From Plantactinospora sp. KBS50 (GTDB lineage Bacteria > Actinomycetota > Actinomycetes > Mycobacteriales > Micromonosporaceae): DNA of 64,000 nucleotides. Location of the stretch: assembly GCF_002285795.1 (NCBI RefSeq), contig NZ_CP022961.1:6476501-6540500 (forward strand), given 5' to 3'. The notes beneath the pieces were generated by a model. The model was not told the origin of the DNA. It saw only the letters and a list, made by a program, of their open reading frames with translations, and made no database searches. Positions within the stretch are counted from its first letter, which is position 1, and every line of letters begins with the position of its first letter. The translations under genes and the position numbers were made by a program. Below are positions 17,668-24,654 of this stretch, piece after piece.

Positions 17668-18971
17668 TTGCTCGCGGCCGCCTTCATCGCCGAGACGACC
17701 TGTTCGGGCGTCCCCTTGCCGGCGAAGATGGCAACGATCGCGTCGTTCATGGCGTTGCCGACGGTGCTGCCGTACGCCGTGTCCAACCAGAGCTGTACGT
17801 AGCTCGCCTCGGAGGTGGCCTTCAGGACGGACTGCAGTGCCGGGTCCGGCACACCAGCGGCCGCGGCCTTGGCGGCAGGCAACCCGGTACCGGTCTCGGC
17901 ATAGCCCTTCTGCACGTCGGGACTCACGATGTACTTGAGGAACTCGACGCACTCGGCCGGCGCCTTCTTGGCACAGGCGTACCCGTCACCGCCGCCCAGG
18001 GCCGCCTTCGGGTCACCCGCCGAGCCGGAGATGGCCGGTACGGGGAACCAGCCGAGCACCTTGGCGAGGGCGTCCTTGTCCTTGGCGACGTTGTCCAGGG
18101 TGCCCCGGTTCCAGTCGCCCATGAGTTCCATCGCGGCGCTGCCGTTCGCGAGCAGACCGTTGGCGCTGGTCGGATCGTTCTGGCCCGGCGTGGCGATGAA
18201 GTTCGGCTGGAAGGGCTTCGTGGCGATGAAGGACTGCAGATCCTGGCCCGCCTTGACGAAACACGGATCGTCGAAGACGCGATCGAGGGAAGCCTTCTTC
18301 AGCGTGTCGATGGAGCAGTCACGCAGCGCGAATTCGTACCACCAGTGCGCGGCGGGCCACTTGTCACCGGCGCCCAGGGCGATCGGGATGACACCGCTGG
18401 CCCTGAGTTTCGTGACCGCTTCGGTGAGTTCGTCGAAGGTGCTCGGCGGAGCGTCGATGCCCGCCTTCGCGAACATGTCCTTGTTGTACCAGAAACCCTC
18501 GATCCCCATCCGGAACGGCAGGCCGTACTGCTTGCCGTTGACCTGCCAGATTTCGATCGAGCTGCCGAGACTGTCCGCCTCGTCCGTCATGCTGCCGGTG
18601 ATGTCCTTGAGGTAGTCCGCCTCGACCTGCTCGCGCATCTCGCCGCCACCCCACACCGGGAAGAGGTCGGGCGGATCGTTGCTCAGCAGCGCGGCGGGCA
18701 GCCGGGTGCGCTGGAGCTGGTTGGTCTCGATCGCCTCGATCTCGACCTTGACGCTCGGGTGGAGCGCGGAGAAGTCGTTGGCGACCTTCTCCCAGTAGGT
18801 CTTGCCCGGCCCGTCCTGGGTGGCGGTGTGCCACCAGGTCAGGGTCACCGGATTCTTGTACAACTCACCATCGTCCGGGGCTTCGTCGTCGCCGCTGGTG
18901 CAGCCACCAACGACGAGTGCACTGGTCACGAACAGCGTCACGAGGGCGCCTGCTCGGCGCATTACCGCCAT
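17664..18971 (-). CDS. Sugar-binding lipoprotein of ABC transporter
   Basis: 435 aa, solute-binding protein family 1. It has a lipoprotein signal peptide with lipobox VVGGC (Cys at about residue 24). The mature part begins TSGDDEAPDDG and contains the typical LTWWHTATQDGPGKTYWEKV opening. The ATG at 18971 follows a strong GAGGAG 7 bp upstream. It captures an oligosaccharide for the permeases at 16669 and 15806. It is the first gene of the operon and is divergent from the LacI gene. Confidence 0.9.
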   Translation of the reverse strand: MAVMRRAGALVTLFVTSALVVGGCTSGDDEAPDDGELYKNPVTLTWWHTATQDGPGKTYWEKVANDFSALHPSVKVEIEAIETNQLQRTRLPAALLSNDPPDLFPVWGGGEMREQVEADYLKDITGSMTDEADSLGSSIEIWQVNGKQYGLPFRMGIEGFWYNKDMFAKAGIDAPPSTFDELTEAVTKLRASGVIPIALGAGDKWPAAHWWYEFALRDCSIDTLKKASLDRVFDDPCFVKAGQDLQSFIATKPFQPNFIATPGQNDPTSANGLLANGSAAMELMGDWNRGTLDNVAKDKDALAKVLGWFPVPAISGSAGDPKAALGGGDGYACAKKAPAECVEFLKYIVSPDVQKGYAETGTGLPAAKAAAAGVPDPALQSVLKATSEASYVQLWLDTAYGSTVGNAMNDAIVAIFAGKGTPEQVVSAMKAAASK

Positions 18972-19046
18972 CGATGTCTCCTCGACTAGTCGGTTCGTGG
19001 TACTCGTCTGCCGGGCAGTTTTACAGTCCGGTAACGTGATGTCAAT

Positions 19047-19060
19047 CGTTGTCGATAACG
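19047..19060. promoter_or_regulatory. Probable LacI-family operator
   Basis: CGTTGTCGATAACG is a near-perfect palindrome centred on TCGA (12 of 14 positions symmetric). It lies between the divergent lipoprotein gene and the LacI-type regulator gene. LacI-family operators typically have this even-length, CG-centred form. It likely mediates substrate-induced derepression and autoregulation. Confidence 0.65.
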
Positions 19061-19109
19061 TTTTTGTCCTGCGTGACGGGGTCGTCGGCGGCCCTCTATC
19101 ATCGTCAGC

Positions 19110-20156
19110 GTGGCCTTCGAGCAGCGCGTCAAGATGTCGGATGTAGCACGTACAGCCGGCGTCTCCGTGGCAACCGTCTCGAAGGTTGTCAACGGACGGT
19201 ACGGCGTGGCGCAGGCGACCGTGGAGCGCGTCCAGCAGGTGATCCATGAACTCGGGTACGAGGCCAGCCTCGTCGCGCAGAGTCTCCGTAGCCACCGCAC
19301 GAACGTGCTGGGCATCCTGGTCGCCGAGTTCGAGCCGTTTTCGACCGAATTGCTCAAGGGGGCGTCCCGCCAGGTCGCCGGTAGCGGCTACCAGCTTCTG
19401 GCCTATTCCAGCGGCGACGGCGACGGCGCCGCCGTCGGCTGGGAGCGGCGTTCACTCGCCCGGCTCTCCGGCACACTCATCGACGGTGCCGTGATCGTCA
19501 CGCCGACGATGATCGAGCCGAAGCAGGGATTTCACGTCGTGGCGGTGGACCCGCACACCGGCCCGTCCGGCCTGCCCACCGTCGATTCGGACAACTTCGC
19601 CGGCGCCGTGCTCGCGACCAACTACCTGCTGTCACTCGGCCATCGCCGCATCGGGCACATCAGCGGGCGCCCCGACCTTGAATCGGCACGCCTGCGCGAG
19701 GCGGGCTTTCGCAGGGCCATGGCCGAGGCCGGCATCCCGGTGGACGAGCGGCTCGTGCGCGTCGGCGGCTTCGGGGTCGGCAAGGCCGCCGGCACCGCTG
19801 CGGAACTGCTCGCGCTTCCCGAGCCGCCGACCGCGATCTTCGCGGGCAACGACCTCTCCGCGATCTCGACAATGGAGGTCGCCCGGCGCTTCGGTCGCTC
19901 CGTGCCCGACGATCTCTCGGTGATCGGCTTCGACAACGTCCCGGAGTCCGCGCTGGTCAATCCGCCGCTGACGACGATCTCGCAACCGCTGCAGCGGATG
20001 GGCGCCGAGGCGCTGCGCCTGCTCACGGACCTGATCGCCGGCGTCGAACGGGAGAGACACATCCGGTTGCCCACCGAACTGGTGATCCGTTCGTCCTGCG
20101 GTCCCGTGATCGACGCCGACCCCGCGGATCCCCGGCAAAGGCTGAGTGCGACCTGA
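19110..20156 (+). CDS. LacI-family transcriptional repressor
   Basis: 348 aa. The N-terminal helix-turn-helix is KMSDVARTAGVSVATVSKVV with hinge helix VAQSLRSHRT. The ligand-binding domain carries the usual NYLLSLGHRRIGHISG and IFAGNDLSAISTME and VIGFDNVPES motifs. The divergent position next to the oligosaccharide operon and the palindrome at 19047 strongly suggest local control of that operon. GTG start at 19110. Confidence 0.9.
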   Translation: MAFEQRVKMSDVARTAGVSVATVSKVVNGRYGVAQATVERVQQVIHELGYEASLVAQSLRSHRTNVLGILVAEFEPFSTELLKGASRQVAGSGYQLLAYSSGDGDGAAVGWERRSLARLSGTLIDGAVIVTPTMIEPKQGFHVVAVDPHTGPSGLPTVDSDNFAGAVLATNYLLSLGHRRIGHISGRPDLESARLREAGFRRAMAEAGIPVDERLVRVGGFGVGKAAGTAAELLALPEPPTAIFAGNDLSAISTMEVARRFGRSVPDDLSVIGFDNVPESALVNPPLTTISQPLQRMGAEALRLLTDLIAGVERERHIRLPTELVIRSSCGPVIDADPADPRQRLSAT

Positions 20157-20246
20157 GCGATCGCCGTCCCGGCTGCTCGCCACGCAACTACGCGGCCAGT
20201 GGCACAGACGGCCGTTGTGCCCGGTCGAAATTCGACGCGCCCGCGT

Positions 20247-20278
20247 CAAGATGCCGACAAGGTGCGTCCCCGTAGCCT
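20247..20278 (+). promoter_or_regulatory. SARP-type promoter, box 4 (upstream of 20367)
   Basis: Heptamers CAAGATG (20247-20253) and CAAGGTG (20258-20264), 11-bp period, are followed by 8 bp (20265-20272) and -10-like TAGCCT (20273-20278). Only the SARP-specific positions and the -10 are shared with box 3; the surrounding sequence is different. Confidence 0.72.
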
Positions 20279-20366
20279 TTGCGCACAGGACGAATTCGGA
20301 CGTTGGGGCAGCGGCGATGGTTGCTTTCGTCGATGTCACCCGCCGGGCGGCGAGAGGCGACGAGCC

Positions 20367-22451
20367 ATGGCGAGACGGTCATTTCCTCTCCTGACAAGCG
20401 CCGCTGAACTGGCCGGTCGGGCCGACGCGGCAGGAATTCTGCGGTGGTTGCGAAGCTCCACCGCAGGCCCGGACGCCCTGCGTTGTGCGCTGCTGCTCGC
20501 GGGTGGGCGGGCGGACGCCGAGCGTCGCCTCGCCGAGGCCATGCTGACCGGCGCCGCCCCGGCGGTGGCCGACCCGGCGGGCGACCGAGCGCAGGAGGCG
20601 GCCCACGCCACCGCCCGCGACGTGGTGGACCGGATACTCGGCTGGCAGCTGTCGTTGACCGGGGCCGAAGCCGTGGCCAGCCTACTTGCCGCCGCCGGCG
20701 TGGCCCGGGTCTTCGTCTATGCCGGGACCTCGGAACTGGCCCTTGCCGATGCCATCGACCGGATCGACGGAATCCATCTGAGCAACGGCCGCGGCGACAA
20801 GGAGTCGGCGTTCATGGCCGCCGGCGCGTCCCTGCTGGACCCGAATCGTGGCGTGGCGGTGCTGCACGGTGCCCGTGGCCTGACCAACGCGATGGGCGCC
20901 GTGGCCGACGCACGGCGTAGCGAGGCCGGCACGCTCTATCTGGTTGGTCTGCCCTCCACCGGTTCGGCCCGCTTCCACCCACCGCACGGCGAACCGGGTC
21001 TGCTGGACGGGTTGGGCGGTCTTGTCGACTGGCGCTGGCAGGCTGGGCCCGTCCCGGCCGACCCGCAGGAGCTTCGGCGGGTGGCGCGCCGCTTCGTCGG
21101 CCGGCTCCGTCAGGCGCTGGGTTTCTCCGCGCGGGCCCCGCATCGGCCCGCGGTGTTCGGCCTGCCGCAGGATGTGGCCGAGCAACGCTGGCTGCCGCTC
21201 GCCGCGCTGGCCGCCCCCGCAACGGCCCGGCCCGCTCCGGTCGCCGACCGGAGCGACCTTGAGGCCGCCGTCGAGGAGTTGGCCAGGGCGGACCGCGCAC
21301 TGCTCCTCGTCGATGACCACGCCCTGCGCTACCGCGGCATCCGGACGGCGCTCGATCAGATCAGCACCGCTCTCGGCGCGCCGGTGCTCCAGGTCCGGTA
21401 CCGGCGCGGGCCCATGCTCTTCGAACGCCTCCGGCGGGACGAGGTGCGCAACTTCGTCGGCTGGCTGGATCCGTTCGACCCGGTTCACCGGGATCTTCTC
21501 GACCAGTCCGACCTGATAGTGACCGTCGAGGACCGCAACATCTACGAGCGCGTGGTAGGCACGCTGCCGGAGTGCCGGAAGATCGCCGTCAACACCGATC
21601 CCGGCAAGGTTTCCAAGAACGAGTACATGAAGGAGAAGGATCTCCTGGTGGTCGGAGATCCGGCCCGGACGGTGCGCGACCTGACGAAGCTCCTACGGGA
21701 CCGGGGAACTGCCCACCGCACCTCCTGGTTCGGCGCGCAGGTGCGTACCCGGACCGCGGTTGCCGTGGAACCGGTCGCCCCGGCTGTCGTCGCCGGGCGA
21801 CGGGCCGTGCTGCGGGCACTGGCGGATGTTCTCGCCGGCTGGGACCGGCCGGTACTCGTCGATGACAGCCAGATGTTCGGCGGGCTGATCGCGGAACACT
21901 ACGACGATCTGCCGAAGGGGCTGAGAGTCTTCGGCGGTCATGGCGCCTTCGTCGGCAGCGGACTGTCCTACGCGACCGGGCTTGCCATCGCCCACGACGA
22001 GATCCGGGTGATGTGCACGCTCGGCGACCAGGCGTTCACCAACTCCTTCCAGGGCCTCGTCGCGGCGACCCAGGAGCGGGCGAGAGTGCTCTTCCTGGTG
22101 TGCAACAACGGCGAGTCGGTCTCGCTGAAGAAGCAGGGGACAGCGTCGTACGGCGAAATGACGCGGTCGTATCTGTCGAACGTGCCAGGGATGCGGTACC
22201 ACGCGGTGGCCGGGGCGCTCGGCGTCCACGCCGCCGAGGTGACCGTTCCCCTCGGCGGTCCCGCCCAGGAGGTCGACGCCGGGATCCGGCGGTTCACCGC
22301 CGCGCTGGTCAGGGCTGCCGCTGTCGACGGCCCCAGTCTTGTGGAGTTGGTGCTGCCATCGGCGCCCGAGGTGTGGGCGGGCATCTGGCTCACCCACGGG
22401 TTCGAGCGGTTGCCGGCCGACGACAAGCAGCCCGCCTCCGCTCGGACCTGA
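20367..22451 (+). CDS. Thiamine-diphosphate-dependent enzyme (acetolactate synthase / decarboxylase superfamily)
   Basis: 694 aa. After an unusual ~95-residue N-terminal extension come the three domains of the superfamily. The PYR domain has the cofactor-activating Glu in DKESAFMAAGASL. The C-terminal PP domain has the ThDP/Mg site starting TLGDQAFTNSF and ending VCNNGES, i.e. GD-x(~26)-NN. Family enzymes decarboxylate 2-oxoacids and add the carbanion to a carbonyl; some build two-carbon branches on NDP-sugars (YerE type). That role would suit this cluster but is inference. The ATG at 20367 is first in an operon with two glycosyltransferases and the UDP-sugar gene. SARP box 4 drives it. Confidence 0.8.
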   Translation: MARRSFPLLTSAAELAGRADAAGILRWLRSSTAGPDALRCALLLAGGRADAERRLAEAMLTGAAPAVADPAGDRAQEAAHATARDVVDRILGWQLSLTGAEAVASLLAAAGVARVFVYAGTSELALADAIDRIDGIHLSNGRGDKESAFMAAGASLLDPNRGVAVLHGARGLTNAMGAVADARRSEAGTLYLVGLPSTGSARFHPPHGEPGLLDGLGGLVDWRWQAGPVPADPQELRRVARRFVGRLRQALGFSARAPHRPAVFGLPQDVAEQRWLPLAALAAPATARPAPVADRSDLEAAVEELARADRALLLVDDHALRYRGIRTALDQISTALGAPVLQVRYRRGPMLFERLRRDEVRNFVGWLDPFDPVHRDLLDQSDLIVTVEDRNIYERVVGTLPECRKIAVNTDPGKVSKNEYMKEKDLLVVGDPARTVRDLTKLLRDRGTAHRTSWFGAQVRTRTAVAVEPVAPAVVAGRRAVLRALADVLAGWDRPVLVDDSQMFGGLIAEHYDDLPKGLRVFGGHGAFVGSGLSYATGLAIAHDEIRVMCTLGDQAFTNSFQGLVAATQERARVLFLVCNNGESVSLKKQGTASYGEMTRSYLSNVPGMRYHAVAGALGVHAAEVTVPLGGPAQEVDAGIRRFTAALVRAAAVDGPSLVELVLPSAPEVWAGIWLTHGFERLPADDKQPASART

Positions 22452-22531
22452 CGACCGCCGCTGGCCGTCGGCGCTCAGCGCGACGCCGACCATGCCCTTC
22501 CGCCCCAGGTACCGTCCAGAGAGGAAGTCAC

Positions 22532-23743
22532 ATGCCCGGAGTGCGACCAACAGATCCCGAGATCCTGGCGACGGCCGTTGCCGACAGCGTGGTCGCCGCG
22601 GTTGACCCGGGTGCCCCGCGGTCCTGCCTGTTCCTCTGGGAGGTGGCCCGGCCATGGCTCGAATCCGTCGTGGACCGGGTGCGGACGAGCCACCACGAGG
22701 AAATCCGTTCGCTCGGTGCGGACCTGCTGGCCGCGCCCGCGGACCCGGCGCGGTACCACGCGTTCAAGAAGGCCCTTCTGGCCAGGCACGGCGACTCCGC
22801 GACGGCGGAACTGTTCGAAAAGGCGTGGGAGGCGGAGTGCGTCAACCGGCTCGGCTACTACCTCGGCACACGCTATGCGGACGACGGCCTTCCGCAGGTG
22901 ACCGCCGAGGACCTGCGCCAACTGCCCCCGGTCAGCCCGCCCGCCGCCGGCCCGGAGGCGGACGTCCTCATCGTCATCCCGTTCCAGGACCGCAATCGCG
23001 CCCGGGTCCGCCTCCGGAACCTGCAGGCATGCCTGCTCACCCTGGCCGACCAGTCCTATCCGCGGGAGCGCTACCGGATCGTGGTCGTGGAGTCGGACGA
23101 CCTGCCGCGGTACCGCGGACTCATCGAGCCGCTCGTTGACGAGTACGTCTTCGCGCCGAAACCCGGCATCTTCAACAAGTCCTGGGCGGTCAACGTGGGT
23201 GTGGTGAACGCTGCGGGCCCGACCGAGGTCGTCTGCGTTCTTGACGGCGACGTACTCGCCGACCGGGAGTTCGTGGCGCGCAACGCGGCCCGCTTCGCGA
23301 AGCCGGGCACCGCCGGACATCTGACCTATCGGAACATGTTCTGCCTGAGCGACACGTCCACCTCGCGGGCAATCCGGGAGCGGCTGATGAACCGTGCCGC
23401 GACCGTCGACCCGGAGATCTTGCGCGGGTTCATGCTGCGCCGGCCCCCGGGGTGTTGTGTCTGGGCGCGGATCAGCGTGTTCCACCGGATCGGCGGAATG
23501 GACGAACGCTACGAGGGCTGGGGCGGAGAGGACAACGATTTCGCCTACCGGATGGACATCAACGGCGCCTTCGACACCTACCACGACTGGCTGCTGCACA
23601 TGGCCCACCCGCCCTCGTCGGTGCTGAACGAGGACGGTTCGCTGCCCAATTCCGCGATTCCGGGCCTGAGTTGGCGGCCGACCGAGCCCATCGGGCGGCT
23701 CGACCGGTTCGCGACGGCCGGATCGTCGGGCGTACCCGCCTGA
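22532..23743 (+). CDS. Glycosyltransferase, GT2/GT7-like with N-terminal extension
   Basis: 403 aa. Residues 1-140 form a mostly helical domain without recognisable motifs. A GT-A domain begins at DVLIVIPFQDRNRARV and has the metal site VLDGDVLADREF. The C-terminal acceptor motif GWGGEDNDFAYRM matches the galactosyltransferase-type (GT7/GT27 C-terminal) signature. No membrane segment. ATG at 22532 with GAGGAAG about 5 bp upstream. It probably extends the glycan begun by other transferases in this locus. Confidence 0.83.
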   Translation: MPGVRPTDPEILATAVADSVVAAVDPGAPRSCLFLWEVARPWLESVVDRVRTSHHEEIRSLGADLLAAPADPARYHAFKKALLARHGDSATAELFEKAWEAECVNRLGYYLGTRYADDGLPQVTAEDLRQLPPVSPPAAGPEADVLIVIPFQDRNRARVRLRNLQACLLTLADQSYPRERYRIVVVESDDLPRYRGLIEPLVDEYVFAPKPGIFNKSWAVNVGVVNAAGPTEVVCVLDGDVLADREFVARNAARFAKPGTAGHLTYRNMFCLSDTSTSRAIRERLMNRAATVDPEILRGFMLRRPPGCCVWARISVFHRIGGMDERYEGWGGEDNDFAYRMDINGAFDTYHDWLLHMAHPPSSVLNEDGSLPNSAIPGLSWRPTEPIGRLDRFATAGSSGVPA

Positions 23744-23844
23744 GCGGCGCCAAGGCACGGCGGACGGAAGCTGGGACGAATGTGCCGGAGGCCGGACAAC
23801 TGCCGTGGCCGGCCACCGACCGATCACGAACGGAGGTACCACGC

Positions 23845-24627
23845 GTGGCCCTGTTCACCCTGGCCTGCGCATTTCACGAGACGGACCGACTACTCGCCCG
23901 CACCCTGCCACTCGCGCTGCGGTCCCTGACCCAGCCGACCAGACACGAATTCGAAGTCGTCCTGGTGGCCGACAGGTCCAGCGATGCCAAGGTTGCGGAT
24001 CTGCTGCCGAGGCTGGCCGAGTACGGCGTGGACGAGTTCCGGTTCCGGCGCACCAACAAGATCGCCTATCCGGGGCTCGGATCGAACAACTTCCACGCCA
24101 ACAACTTCTCGATCACCCGACCGTACCTCGTGACCTTTACCGACGACTCGTTCATCTGGAAGACGGACGAAACGTTCGACGTGCTTGACGCGATGGTGCG
24201 GATATTCGAACGGCATCCCGAGGTGACCCTCATCAACAAGGTCGACGACCACGAGGAGTGGGACTCCCCGCTGATCGACCTTGGCCCCGCGATCGAGCCC
24301 GGAGTGCGGTCGGTCAACCGGGCGATCGACCAACTCATCGCGTACGACACCCGTCGGTTCGAACCGGTCGCGCGGCAGTTCGGTGCCTGGGACGCCGAGA
24401 CGTTCAGCGGAGACATGGGCTTCCGCTACCACTGGGAGAACCTGGCGAGCCACGTCGGACGTACCGCCGGCCGGAGGATCGCCCGGCCGGAGACCTGGCC
24501 GTTGCGGGTACGGCACTGCGACCTGCGGCTGGACCCGGGCAGCATCCACGGCACGCAGGACGAGGACGTGAAGCTGAAGTGCTTCGACAACCTGCTGCAC
24601 AGCCAAGGCACGAGCAAGCACTCCTGA
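23845..24627 (+). CDS. GT2-like glycosyltransferase
   Basis: 260 aa. It starts directly with the GT-A strand MALFTLACAFHETDRLLART, then FEVVLVADRSSDAKVADLL, and a DD-type metal site in VTFTDDSFIW. The acceptor-side region has AETFSGDMGFRYHWENL. The GTG at 23845 has a perfect GGAGGT at 23832-23837. It is small and lacks membrane anchors. The lack of a canonical DxD (TDDS instead) makes the donor less certain. Confidence 0.72.
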   Translation: MALFTLACAFHETDRLLARTLPLALRSLTQPTRHEFEVVLVADRSSDAKVADLLPRLAEYGVDEFRFRRTNKIAYPGLGSNNFHANNFSITRPYLVTFTDDSFIWKTDETFDVLDAMVRIFERHPEVTLINKVDDHEEWDSPLIDLGPAIEPGVRSVNRAIDQLIAYDTRRFEPVARQFGAWDAETFSGDMGFRYHWENLASHVGRTAGRRIARPETWPLRVRHCDLRLDPGSIHGTQDEDVKLKCFDNLLHSQGTSKHS

Positions 24628-24654
24628 TCGGCGGACCAGACGAGGAGATTCCAC

